Positions 10,309 through 20,748 of a DNA stretch of 64,000 bases are shown in pieces. Source of the stretch: Vreelandella olivaria. GTDB lineage: Bacteria; Pseudomonadota; Gammaproteobacteria; Pseudomonadales; Halomonadaceae. Under the pieces are notes generated by a model. The model was not told the DNA's origin. It saw only the letters and a program-made list of their open reading frames with translations, and ran no database searches. Position 1 is the stretch's first letter. The number at the start of each line of letters is the position of its first letter. The translations under genes were made by a program, and so were the position numbers. The stretch covers positions 620,001-684,000 of the forward strand of contig AP019416.1 of assembly GCA_004295565.1 (NCBI GenBank). Direction: 5' to 3'.

Positions 10309-12651
10309 ATGCACCCTACTTCTGCACCAGAGATTTTTCGACAGCTGGCGGATAAGTTGTCCTATGTCAGTGAAGAGGGTTTTTTTCACCACCTCGTGAG
10401 ATCCTTGGCGGATATTCTCGGGGTGGATCATGTTGTTGTTGAACATGTTGATAGCCATCAGAATATTTCGACAACCCTGGCGGTGTGGTCTCAAGGTGAG
10501 TTCATTGAGCTGGCTCCCTATTCGCTCCAGGACACACCATGCCAGCAGGTCGCCAATCACTCACGTCTATTTGTTGCCTGCCAGATTCGCGAGCAGTTTC
10601 CGGATGACCAGCGTCTGGCGGCCTTGAAGGCAGAAGGGTATTTGGGCATCTCTATCGCGGCACCTGGCGGCGGCTTTTTGGGCGCTATTGTACTGATGCA
10701 CTCCTCCCCCCTGGGGCTTCCTCCCTATGCCGACGAAGTATTACGTATCGCAGCGGCGTTGGCAGGCGCCGAATTGGCGCGCCAGTTAGCGGAGAGTCAA
10801 ACACGCGAACGTTTGTTACATAAAAGCTAGCGCTGCAGCGTATTGGTCGATACAACGAAGATTTGATTAACACCCTTCATGAGCAGCAACGTTTCCAGCA
10901 CGCTGTGGTTAGCGTGGCCACGGCTATATCAGCGGAAAATGGCGAAGCGTTTCTGCATCAACTAACCGCCCATATGGCTGAGGCGTTATCTGCCGAAGTG
11001 GGGTTTATAGCGTTGCTGGATGAGCAGGATGCCGATATTGCGCATACCTTAACGCTGTATGTCCATGGTCAGTGCCAGGATAATTTTGCTTATTATCTTC
11101 CCGGCGTCCCTTGCCACAAGGTCATGATAGAGCAGGAGTGTATCGTGCACGAGGGCGCTGCCATTATGCTGCCTGCCGAGAGCAACGGGGCGCTCGTGGG
11201 TAAACGGCTATGTTGGGCGGCGGCTGGATGATAGCCATGGCCAGCCCATGGGGCTTATTGGTGTCATGTTTAAAAAGCCGCTGAACGATGTGGAGGTGGT
11301 GCGCAATGTACTGCAGATATTCGCCGCGCGGGCCGCTTCAGAGCTAGAGCGCCAGCAAGACGAAGTACGCATTCGCCAATTGGCCTTTTGTGATGCTGGC
11401 ACCCAATTGCCTAATCGGTCGGCCTTTATGCGCCACTTGGAAAGCGTGGTCGCTGATCCCCAAACCACTGAACTGGCGCTATTGCTGCTGGATCTTAATC
11501 ATTTCAAAGAGATCAATGATACCGCTGGCCACGACCTGGGTGATTTAGTCCTTAAGGCCGTGGCCGAACGCTTTGCGGCGTCGATAACGGAGGGGCAGTA
11601 TCTGGCCCGTTTAGGTGGCGATGAGTTTGTGGTGGTCTGCCCAGGTGTCCAGGCAAACAGCGCGTTAGCGACGGCTCAGCGACTGTGTGACAGCATCGCA
11701 CTGCCCTTTATGGTTGAGCAACACTCTTTCGAGCTTTCCGTGGGCATCGGCCTCGCGCTTTATCCCCAGGATGCGGCAACGCCATTAGAGCTGCTGAAAC
11801 ACGCCGACATTGCCATGTACCAAGCAAAACGGCAAAAGCTTCCTGTGTGCGTATTTGAGCCCTGGATGGAGCGCATTGTGGCTGAACAGCTGCATATCGC
11901 CAAACGCTTAGCGTCAGCCATTGCAGAGAAACAGCTGAATCTACACTTTCAGCCTCAGGTAGATTTACACAGCGGCCGGTTAATTGGCGCCGAGGCACTG
12001 TGCCGGTGGCACGATGAGGAGCTGGGCCAGGTTTCACCGGGCAAATTTATCCCCATTGCCGAGGAGCGCGGCATGATCGTTGCGCTTGGCAGTTGGGTCA
12101 TTGAAGAAGCCTGCAGGCAGCTTGCTGCATGGCGAGAGCAGGGGCACTCCATGCCTGGCCAGTTGGCGATTAATATTGCCGCCCAGCAGTTTGAAGAGGA
12201 TGACCTGGTCGCCAGCGTGCTCAATCGCTGTACCCAGTTCGCCGTTGAAGCGTCACAGCTGAGTCTTGAAATTACCGAAAGCGGTATCATGGAGAACCCT
12301 GAAAAGGCAATTGCAATCACTGAAGTGTTAAAGAGCAAGGGGTTAGGGCTGTCTATTGATGATTTTGGCACCGGCTACTCGTCGCTTGCTTACCTGAAGC
12401 GCTTTGCCGCCGATAAGATCAAAATCGACATCTCCTTCGTCCGCGATATGCTCACCAGCGACAATGACCGTGTCATTGTGGCAACGATTATTGCCATGGC
12501 GAATACGCTGGGTCTAGAGACCATTGCAGAAGGGATTGAAAACCAAGACCAAATCACCGCGCTGCTGGCATTGGGCTGTGCTCAGGGCCAAGGCTATTAC
12601 TTTGATCGGCCATTGACCGCAAAAGAGTTCGCCGAGCGCTGGCTTCGCTAG
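10309..12651 (+). CDS. GAF-GAF-GGDEF-EAL cyclic-di-GMP signalling protein (two frameshifts)
   Basis: About 780 residues after repair. Two GAF-like sensor regions (residues 1-170 and about 190-350) precede a diguanylate cyclase domain with intact active site ARLGGDEFVVV and a phosphodiesterase domain with GAEALCRWHD and DDFGTGYSSLAYLKRF, so both the EAL and the DDFGTG loop are present. Synthesis and breakdown of c-di-GMP are both possible. Frameshifts: AAAA at 10822-10825 is one A short; the GGG near 11198-11202 has one base too many. No transmembrane segment is visible, so it is probably cytoplasmic and senses a soluble signal. Confidence 0.88.
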
Positions 12652-13005
12652 ATCCGTAGGGCGGTGTTGCATTCAGCGTTTGTAAAGGGCGTCCACCAAA
12701 CCTATATCTTTAATATGATAAGCTTAAGATAGCGCCTGTTCTCCCGGCTCAACGAAGCGAGCCAACTCTCATTTTAGCTGCAACTCTTTCAAAAAGCCCG
12801 GTTATTCAGGGTGCCAAGTAGTCTAGACTCATGCTATACCTAAAACGTAACCTCATCTTCAAATACGCTCAAGGTGTGCGCTTTCGCGATGGTGAGAAAA
12901 TCAAAAGGACGCATTTAGCTGATCGAATGGACGCTATCGTATGTCGATTTGGTAAATAAGCGAATTTGAATTCAGTCAAAGGATTGTACAGGAGCATTGC
13001 GCTAA
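12652..13005. other. Intergenic region upstream of opgG
   Basis: 354 bases without a gene. A ribosome site, AGGAG, lies near 12990 before ATG 13006. No clear terminator or operator was recognised. Confidence 0.4.
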
Positions 13006-14589
13006 ATGAGTGAATCGACCCTGCAAAGTAAATTCTCAAGTCGCAAAGGTTATTTTTCAGCAGTTGTTCTAAGCGGGCTACTGGTGGGGAGCATCCCGCT
13101 TGAGGCTTTTGCGTTTGGTTTTGATGATGTCGCTCGAAGGGCAGAGGAACTGGCTCAACAGGGCTACCGTGCCCCAGAAACGTCCTTGCCGGATCAGTTG
13201 CGTGAACTCAGCTATAGCGAGTATTCGCAAATACAGTTCAAACGTGATCGCGACGTATGGAGCGGTAAAGGCGCACCTTTCACACTGAGCTTTATCCCTG
13301 AAGGAATGCATTATGACAGTGCCATCCAATTAAACAGTATTGATCAGGAGGGCGAGGTTCACGGCTTTGCTTACAACCCTGACGACTTTACCTACGGTGA
13401 TTTAGACATCTCCGACGATGTTAAGCAGAGCGATGGCGTGGGTATCGCCGGCGTCAGAATCAACCACTCACCCAACGGTGTTGATAGTAATGAGGTGATG
13501 GTATTTCTAGGCGCAAGCTATTTTCGCGCCGTGGGTAGTGGTCAGGTTTACGGTCTTTCAGGGCGCGGGTTGGCCGTTGACACAGGATTATCGTCGGGCG
13601 AAGAGTTCCCCCGCTTTAGCGAAATTTGGATTGTCGAACCAAGTCCAGAAAGTCAGTACTTGACGATTTTCGCCCTGCTTGACTCGCCAAGCGTTACCGG
13701 TGCCTACCGCTTCGTACTACGCCCCGGAGAAGACACCATCGTCGACGTGCAGTCGCGGCTATATTTGCGTCGGGCTGTCGAGAAGCTGGGGATTGCTCCG
13801 CTTACCAGTATGTATCTCTACGGCCCGGAGCAGCCTTCATCGACACAGCACTATATTCCGGCCATGCATGACTCTAATGGGCTATTAATCAGTGATGCGC
13901 AGAATGGCTGGCTGTGGCGCCCGCTAGCCAATCCGGCCAGATTGATGATGAATAGGCATGCCACACCTCAGTTACGCGGTTATGGTTTGATGCAGCGTGG
14001 CCATCACTTTAGCGATTATCAGGATATCGATGCACGCTATGATTTGCGCCCAAGCGCCTGGATTGAGCCACGCAACGCGTGGGGAGCCGGTAGCGTTGAG
14101 CTGATTCAGATTCCGACAGACAACGAGACCAACGACAACATCGTCTCGATGTGGCTGGCTGATGAAACGCATGAACCAGGAACACCGCTGGAATTCGATT
14201 ACCGCATTACGTTCACCGCAAGTGAAAGCCGTCACCTTGATCCTGAGCTTGCCTGGGTGGCAGAGACGCGTCGCTCACGGGGGGAGGTGATTCGCGATGA
14301 CCTGGTGCGTGAGCCCGACGGTACACTCGCCTTCGTTCTCGACTTTGTCGGGCCCTCGCTTGAAGGTATCGGCAACGGTGCCAATCTGAGCGTTGAAGCC
14401 AGCGTCGGCGATAATGGCGAATTGGCTAATAGCCGCGTTGTTCAAAACCCGGCCACTAACGGCTGGCGCGTGTTTGTCAACGTGAAGCGCAGTAATGGCA
14501 GCCAGCCTTTGGATATCAGGGCCAAGCTAATGCTGGATGGCAAGCCACTATCTGAGACTTGGTACTATAGGTTGCCCGCCAATGGCTGA
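13006..14589 (+). CDS. opgG: Glucan biosynthesis protein OpgG
   Basis: Intact 527-residue periplasmic protein of the MdoG family, needed for building osmoregulated periplasmic glucans, probably for adding beta-1,6 branches. N-terminal hydrophobic export segment at residues 18-37 (VVLSGLLVGSIPLEAFAFG) precedes FGFDDVARRAEELA. Family motifs include YSEYSQIQFKRDRDVW, RGLAVDTGLSSGEEFPRF and EPRNAWGAGSVELIQIPTD. It overlaps opgH by 8 bases. OpgGH normally responds to low osmolarity, so its place in a halophile is notable but known. Confidence 0.93.
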   Translation: MSESTLQSKFSSRKGYFSAVVLSGLLVGSIPLEAFAFGFDDVARRAEELAQQGYRAPETSLPDQLRELSYSEYSQIQFKRDRDVWSGKGAPFTLSFIPEGMHYDSAIQLNSIDQEGEVHGFAYNPDDFTYGDLDISDDVKQSDGVGIAGVRINHSPNGVDSNEVMVFLGASYFRAVGSGQVYGLSGRGLAVDTGLSSGEEFPRFSEIWIVEPSPESQYLTIFALLDSPSVTGAYRFVLRPGEDTIVDVQSRLYLRRAVEKLGIAPLTSMYLYGPEQPSSTQHYIPAMHDSNGLLISDAQNGWLWRPLANPARLMMNRHATPQLRGYGLMQRGHHFSDYQDIDARYDLRPSAWIEPRNAWGAGSVELIQIPTDNETNDNIVSMWLADETHEPGTPLEFDYRITFTASESRHLDPELAWVAETRRSRGEVIRDDLVREPDGTLAFVLDFVGPSLEGIGNGANLSVEASVGDNGELANSRVVQNPATNGWRVFVNVKRSNGSQPLDIRAKLMLDGKPLSETWYYRLPANG

Positions 14590-17088
14590 AACAATGTCTT
14601 CTTCGCAGGCAACGCCAACGGATATCTATTTAGAGAGGTTGGCGTTGGAGACCCAGGATCGTGAGGAGCGCTACAAGTTACTGGTCGGTGATCTTGATAA
14701 ACACGAAATGGCTTCGCTGCATGCGGCGTTGGGTGGTGAGAGGGATTGGCAGAGTAAAGAGAGTGATGACCCGGCAGCATTGTCGGTGGGTAGGCGCTTG
14801 GCGCTTGCCTATGCAGAGCCGCCACTAGCGCCACCGGAAGTGCTGTCAACGGACACATCGGGCATTACACGACTGCGCACTGCGCCAGCGATGAAGCGAA
14901 CGCCGCTGGCGCCCCAGCAGTGGTCGACCAATCCTTTTGTGAATATCGGCCGACGTTTCAAGCGCTGGGCTAACGGAGATTTCCGTCGGCGCAGAAGAGC
15001 GTCACCTTCCGCGTCCTGGAAGTGGGTCGCCTCAAGGCGTCGCTGGATTTTGCTGGTGCTGATTTTTGGTCAAAGCATCATCGCCGCCAATCAGATGCGT
15101 ACCGTACTCCCCGGCCAAGGCCTGCAGTGGCTTGAGATCACTATCCTATCGTTGTTTGTGCTGCTATTCGCCTGGGTATCTGCCGGGTTTTGGACGGCCT
15201 TGATGGGGTTTTTTCCAGCTATTACGCCGCCATGACCGCTACGCCATTGATAGCGAGGTGGGTGACGAGCCGATTGATGATGAGGCACGTACAGCGTTGC
15301 TGGTGCCCATCTGTAACGAGGACGTTGCCAGGGTATTTGCCGGGGTACGCGCCACCCTGGAGTCATTGCGCAGCACGGGTAATGATCGGCATTTTGACAT
15401 CTTCATCCTGAGCGATACGTCCGACCCCGATACCGCCATTCAAGAAACCTATGCCTGGCTGGTGTTGTGTCGCGATCTGGATGCTTTCGGTCAGGTTTTC
15501 TATCGTCGTCGACAGCGTCGTGTGAAACGTAAGAGCGGTAACCTTGACGATTTTTGCCGACGCTGGGGAGCACTCTATCGCTATATGCTGGTATTGGATG
15601 CCGATAGCGTCATGAGTGGCCAATGTCTTACCCGACTGGTGCAAATGATGGAGGTGCACGCCAATGTGGGTATTATCCAAACGGCGCCACGTGCTTCTGG
15701 ACGTCTCAATTTGTACGCTCGCATGCAGCAGTTTGCGACCCGGGTTTACGGACCGCTGTTTACCGCCGGGCTGCATTTTTGGCAGTTAGGCGAATCGCAT
15801 TATTGGGGCCATAACGCGATCATTCGCTTAGCGCCGTTTATGCAGCACTGCATACTGGCGCCACTGCCCGGTAAAGGCTCCATGTCGGGCGAGATTTTAT
15901 CCCATGATTTTGTCGAGGCAGCGCTGATGCGTCGCGCCGGTTGGGGGTATGGATTGCCTACCAACTGGAAGGCAGCTATGAGGAAATGCCGCCTAACCTG
16001 CTCGATGAGCTCAATCGCGACCGACGCTGGTGCCACGGCAATTTGATGAACTTTCGGCTGTTTTTTTCCCAAGGCATTCATCCCGTGCACCGTGCCGTTT
16101 TTCTGACCGGTTTAATGTCTTATCTTTCAGCGCCGCTATGGTGTCTTTTTCTAGTCCTCTCTACCGCACTATTAGCCGTGCATACGTTTAGCACCCCGAC
16201 TACTTTCCTGAGCCGGGGATGCTGTTTCCTGTTTGGCCTCAGTGGAACCCCACCTTAGCAGTAGGACTGTTTGGTGTGACGGCGTTACTGCTGTTCTTGC
16301 CTAAGCTGCTCAGCGTATTGCTGGTGTGGATACAGGGTAGCCGTCAATTTGGCGGGCCACTCAAGGTGTTGGCGAGCATGGTGCTTGAGTCGCTATTCTC
16401 GATGCTATTGGCGCCAGTCAGGATGCTGTTTCACACTCGCTTTGTGCTTACGTCATTGATGGGGTGGGCGGTTCAGTGGCGCTCACCATCACGGGAAAAT
16501 AGCGACACGACCTGGGGGGATGCCTTCCGCGCTCATTGGAGTCAAACCCTAATAGGGGCTGTGTGGGCGGCGGGTGTTTACGTTATGGAACCAACATTTC
16601 TGTGGTGGCTCTCGCCCATCGTCGTCGCCTTGATGCTGTCGATCCCGGTATCAGCGCTGTCGAGCCGTGTCTCGTTAGGGCGGTTCTGCTTCCAAAGGCG
16701 GTTGTTCCGGATCCCCGACGAAACGCAACCGCCTCGGGTACTGCGGCGCATGGTGAGCTTGCTCTCCCGTATGAACACAGGCATGGCGGCGCCCTCTTTT
16801 GCCCAAGTGGTAGTAGACCCTGTGCCCAATGCGCTGGCCACTGCTTTAGCGACATCACGGCATAACGATGTTGAACCCATACGTCGACGTCGCGCCGAGC
16901 GGGTGGCTCGCGGAGTCAGGATGGGACCCGCGGCAATGAGCCGGTTGGAGCGTTTGGATTTTCTCGATGACCCGGTGATGCTGTCGCAGTTGCACTATCA
17001 CATTTGGGACGACAGCAAGGCGCACCGCAGTTGGTTTGATTGTGGTCTGCCAGGGCGTGAGTCCAAACACCTGCCGACCTTTAACTAA
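14582..17088 (+). CDS. opgH: Glucan glucosyltransferase OpgH (three frameshifts)
   Basis: About 835 residues after repair, the usual length. Membrane glycosyltransferase of family 2 that makes the beta-1,2 glucan backbone from UDP-glucose. Visible: N-terminal cytoplasmic region, first helices near [18 protein letters not shown], catalytic [11 protein letters not shown], the acceptor region [14 protein letters not shown], the [16 protein letters not shown] motif (QxxRW-like), then several helices. Frameshifts: one T too many in T6 at 15209-15214; one G missing in G5 near 15944-15948; one T missing near 16202-16206. ATG 14582 overlaps the opgG end. Confidence 0.9.
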
Positions 17089-17125
17089 ACTTACTAACGC
17101 ACGTTTAATAACTACCGCATTCAAT

Positions 17126-17150
17126 CAGGCCAGCGGAAGGCTGGCTTGTA
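17126..17150. terminator. Convergent terminator opgH/eutR
   Basis: GCCAGC (17129-17134) and GCTGGC (17140-17145) form a hairpin with a 5-base loop, extendable by three weaker pairs. It lies between converging opgH and eutR. The T-rich tail is poor. Confidence 0.45.
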
Positions 17151-17169
17151 TTGCCTAGCCGCGATTGGC

Positions 17170-18126
17170 TCAAAACGCTCTCCCATTAAGCGTTTGCGAA
17201 GGTGACTCGCCAAACTGCTGCTTATAGTCGTGGGCAAATTGGCCCAGATGCCAGAAGCCCCAATAGGTCGCAATGTCAGTTACCGACTGCTCCGGCGATG
17301 CCGCCCGTAGCGCCCGACGTACGCGATTCAGCCGTGTCAGGCGTAAAAACTGTAGTGGGCTAATGCCTAAAATGGTCGTAAAACTGTATTGCAGCGTGCG
17401 ACGGCTAACATGGGTCAACTGGCAAAGCTCCTCCATGGTCACCGGGCCATCCAAATGTTCGTCTACATAGCGCTTAACACGATCAACCACGTCCTTGCGG
17501 TGGGCATAGCTGGGTGGCAGCTCAGCGCTAGGCTGCTCGGCCTGTAGCAGTTCCAGTAGCGCCATAAGCAGAATATCTTGATGAATATGGCTGGCGATCG
17601 TCAGCGTTTGGCTGGTGAGTAAACGTTCGATAAGAAACGATACGGCATTCAGCGTCTCCTTGGGCGCAGGCCGACGCGGTCTCTCCTGCCAGCGTTTATC
17701 CAGGCTCACCCCCTGCCGTTGGGCAGCCTCTGCTAATGCTGGTAGCTGAATCACTAGTCCATAGATATCGAAGGTTTCGGGGGTGACCAGCTCAAAGTCC
17801 CGTCCGCCAGGGCGGCACATCACCTCGCCCGCGCTAAGCGATTGACCATTGATACGCGTACCCTGGCGAGTGGTAGGAATCCCGATCCACAGCGAGTTTG
17901 GCCATACCCGGCAATCCTGACGTAGCGCTTGCCCGGTGTACTCCTTAAACACCTGCATGGTTTCAAGGGCCACTTCATCCAGGCGACCATAGAAGCTGCC
18001 AGGGCTAAGCTGATCGTACTCCTGCTGCCAGCGCGTCAGATTTTGCGCATGCTCATCGGCATCAAAGGCCTCTTGAATGCACCTTGTTGGTGCAAATGAG
18101 CTGTCGAGCGTGGTCATGAAGCGCAC
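17170..18126 (-). CDS. eutR: AraC-family regulator, probable EutR
   Basis: 318-residue regulator. The C-terminal AraC domain (about residues 215-318) has two helix-turn-helix parts: VTMEELCQLTHVSRRTLQYS and ATYWGFWHLGQFAHDYKQQF, the second being the conserved WGFWHLGQFAxDY of EutR-type proteins. The N-terminal half is a ligand domain. It diverges from eutB with 217 bases between. EutR of enterics activates eut genes with ethanolamine plus cobalamin; the same job here is inferred from position and sequence. Confidence 0.85.
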   Translation of the reverse strand: MRFMTTLDSSFAPTRCIQEAFDADEHAQNLTRWQQEYDQLSPGSFYGRLDEVALETMQVFKEYTGQALRQDCRVWPNSLWIGIPTTRQGTRINGQSLSAGEVMCRPGGRDFELVTPETFDIYGLVIQLPALAEAAQRQGVSLDKRWQERPRRPAPKETLNAVSFLIERLLTSQTLTIASHIHQDILLMALLELLQAEQPSAELPPSYAHRKDVVDRVKRYVDEHLDGPVTMEELCQLTHVSRRTLQYSFTTILGISPLQFLRLTRLNRVRRALRAASPEQSVTDIATYWGFWHLGQFAHDYKQQFGESPSQTLNGRAF

Positions 18127-18343
18127 CTCGCAGTGTTAATTTGGCTAATCATAATTTATTTTTCGCCATAACGTTTTGTATTTATTTGAATTTGTTAAAT
18201 GTTAACGGGTTTGCCAAAACTCGATACTACCTGACTAGTGATAGCGCTATGGTAGAAACAAGCAAGTTTTATACCTCAACGCGTATGCCTGACGCTGTGT
18301 CTAAAAATATACGTAGAAATTGAAATATAAAAAGGAAGGCCCC
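18127..18343. promoter_or_regulatory. Divergent eutR/eutB control region
   Basis: 217 AT-rich bases between divergent eutR and eutB. AAGGAAGG (18332-18339) is the eutB ribosome site. An imperfect palindromic stretch GTTAAATGTTAAC lies near 18187-18200. The EutR site should be here but I cannot assign it. Confidence 0.5.
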
Positions 18344-19758
18344 ATGACGCAGACCTATCACACGACGGTGGGGAGCCGCCGCTACCGTTTTGCAAGTCTA
18401 GCTGAGCTGATGGCCAAAGCCACGCCGCCCCGTTCCGGTGACCGTTTGGCCGGGGTAATGGCGGAGAGTGCCGAAGAGCGGGTGGTCGCCCAAATGGTAT
18501 TGGCCGAACTGCCGCTCACTACTTTTTTAAACGAAGCGTTGATTCCTTATGAAGAGGATGAGATCACCCGGCTGATTATGGATGAGCATGATGCCGCCGC
18601 CTTCGCTCCCATCAGCCACCTGACCGTGGGCGATTTTCGTAACTGGCTACTTTCTGATCACGCCACCAGCGAGGTACTCACGGAAGTGAAAGCGGGGATT
18701 ACCCCCGAAATGGCCGCCGCCGTCAGCAAGCTAATGCGCAATCAGGATTTGATTCTGGTTGCCAAAAGTGCCGGGTCACCACGGCATTTCGTAACACCAT
18801 CGGCCTGCCGGGGCGGCTCTCGACCCGGCTCCAGCCTAATCACCCCACCGACGACGTGACCGGTATAGCCGCGAGTATTCTCGATGGCCTGCTCTACGGT
18901 AGCGGCGATGCGGTGATTGGCATCAACCCGGCAACGGATAATGTCGCCCAAAGCGTCAAGCTGATGCGCCTGATGGATGAGGTGATCCAGAAGTATCAAA
19001 TCCCCACCCAGTCCTGCGTGCTAACCCATGTGACCAATACGCTGGAAGCGATCGAGCAGGGCGCCCCGGTCGATCTGGTCTTTCAATCGATCGGCGGCAC
19101 CGAGGCCACTAACCGCAGCTTTGGCTTTGACTTGAGCACTCTCGCTGAAGCCGAAGCGGCGGCCCAGTCGCTGAATCGGGGTACGGTGGGGCGCAACGTA
19201 ATGTATTTCGAAACCGGCCAGGGCAGCTCGCTCTCCGCTGACGCTCACCACGGGCTCGACCAGCAAACCTGCGAGGCCCGCGCCTACGCGGTAGCGCGCA
19301 AATTTAATCCGCTGTTGGTCAATACCGTGGTGGGGTTTATCGGCCCCGAGTACTTGTTCGACGGTAAAGAGATCACCCGGGCCGGGCTGGAGGATCACTT
19401 CTGCGGCAAGCTGTTGGGCGTGCCCATGGGCTGCGATGTCTGCTACACCAACCACGCCGAAGCTGACCAGAACGATATGGATAACCTGCTCACGCTGCTC
19501 GGCGTGGCGGGCTGCAACTTCATTATGGGCATCCCCGGCTCTGACGACATTATGCTCAATTATCAGACCACCTCCTTTCACGACGCACTCTACGTCCGGC
19601 GAGTGCTGGGGCTAAAGGCGGCGCCGGAGTTTGAGCGTTGGCTCGAAGAGATGCAGATTTTCCAGGATGTCAGCACCCACCGGCTCAACGACCAGCTACC
19701 CGCCGCCTTTGCTAACAGTCTGCGCCACCTGCCCAAGGAGCCGCGCCATGGCACATGA
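18344..19758 (+). CDS. eutB: Ethanolamine ammonia-lyase large subunit EutB (frameshifted)
   Basis: About 471 residues after repair. With EutC and adenosylcobalamin it splits ethanolamine to acetaldehyde and ammonia. Motifs: FRNTIGLPGRLSTRLQPNHP, GDAVIGINPATDN, FQSIGGTEATNRSFGFDL, YFETGQGSSLSADAHHG, LGVPMGCDVCYTNHAEADQN. One A is missing in AAAA at 18764-18767; corrected reading gives AKKCRVTTAFRN. No microcompartment shell genes are nearby, so this is the short eutBC-eat type that uses free acetaldehyde. Confidence 0.93.
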
Positions 19759-20584
19759 TCCATCATCACCCATCGTGGTGGAGAACCCCTGGGAGCGGCT
19801 AAACGCCTTTACCGACGCACGAATTGGCCTGGGGCGCGCTGGGGTTAGCCTGCCGACCAGCAAACTGCTGGCGTTTCAACTCGCCCATGCCCAAGCCCAG
19901 GATGCGGTTCACTGCCCGCTGGATGTGGAAGCTCTCTCCGCGGAGCTGACCCAAGCCCTAGGTTTGTCTGAGGCACCGCTGCGCCTGCACAGTCATGCCC
20001 AGGATCGTGCCATGTACCTGCAGCGGCCCGACTATGGCCGTCGCCTTAACGACGAGACCCGTGAGCAGCTACAGCAAGCCGCTGAGTCTCAGCAGCGCTA
20101 TGACCTTGCGGTGGTCGTGGTCGATGGGCTTTCTGCGCTGGCCGTTCAGCAAAACAGTGCGCCGTTTCTTAGCGCGCTTTATCAAATGCTGAACAGCGAT
20201 GCGGCTGATTGGACGCTAGCACCACTGACGCTTGTCGAGCAGGGGCGGGTGGCGATTGGCGACGAAATTGGCGCACTGCTCAATGCCGATGCCGTGCTGG
20301 TGATGATCGGCGAACGGCCAGGGTTAAGCTCGCCGGATAGTTTGGGGCTGTATATGACCTGGGCACCGGAACCGGGGCTAAAAGATGATCGGCGCAACTG
20401 TATCTCCAACGTACGCCCGGCAGGTCTACAAGTGGAGGAGGCTGCTCGACGCTTCTTTCTACTGTTAAAAGAGGCCCGTCAGCTCAAAGTATCCGGGGTT
20501 AAGTTAAAAGACCGCAGTGAAGACGATGTGCTGGAAGGTGATGCCTCATCCGGTTCAACACGCAACTTTCTGGTCGCTGATTAA
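19748..20584 (+). CDS. eutC: Ethanolamine ammonia-lyase small subunit EutC
   Basis: Intact 278-residue subunit that completes the cobalamin-binding site. Motifs: TDARIGLGRAGVSLPTSKLL, DYGRRLNDETREQL, IGERPGLSSPDSLGLYMTW and RNCISNVRPAGL. ATG 19748 overlaps the last 11 bases of eutB, so the subunits are translationally coupled. Confidence 0.95.
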   Translation: MAHDPSSPIVVENPWERLNAFTDARIGLGRAGVSLPTSKLLAFQLAHAQAQDAVHCPLDVEALSAELTQALGLSEAPLRLHSHAQDRAMYLQRPDYGRRLNDETREQLQQAAESQQRYDLAVVVVDGLSALAVQQNSAPFLSALYQMLNSDAADWTLAPLTLVEQGRVAIGDEIGALLNADAVLVMIGERPGLSSPDSLGLYMTWAPEPGLKDDRRNCISNVRPAGLQVEEAARRFFLLLKEARQLKVSGVKLKDRSEDDVLEGDASSGSTRNFLVAD

Positions 20585-20607
20585 CGACCTTGGCCTACGG
20601 CAAAATC

Positions 20608-20676
20608 CGTATAACAGCAGACGTATAACAACGAACGTTTAACAATCAGGACGTAACAATTCTCCAATAACAATAT
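20608..20676 (+). repeat. Imperfect 14-16-base tandem repeats between eutC and eat
   Basis: CGTATAACAGCAGA, CGTATAACAACGAA, CGTTTAACAATCAGGA and CGTAACAATTCTCC follow each other directly at 20608, 20622, 20636 and 20652, with a weaker AATAACAAT after them. The stretch is GC-poor and lies in the eat leader. Function unknown; a binding array or an unstructured leader are both possible. Confidence 0.5.
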
Positions 20677-20748
20677 GGAACGCAGTAAGCAGCCTATAGC
20701 AAAGCACGCCGCTGACGACACTTTCGTTCCACACCATGAGGGTAAAAG

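Noticed and set aside
20608-20676. CRISPR array
   Set aside because: The units are 14-16 bases, imperfect and directly adjacent with no spacers; no cas genes are near.
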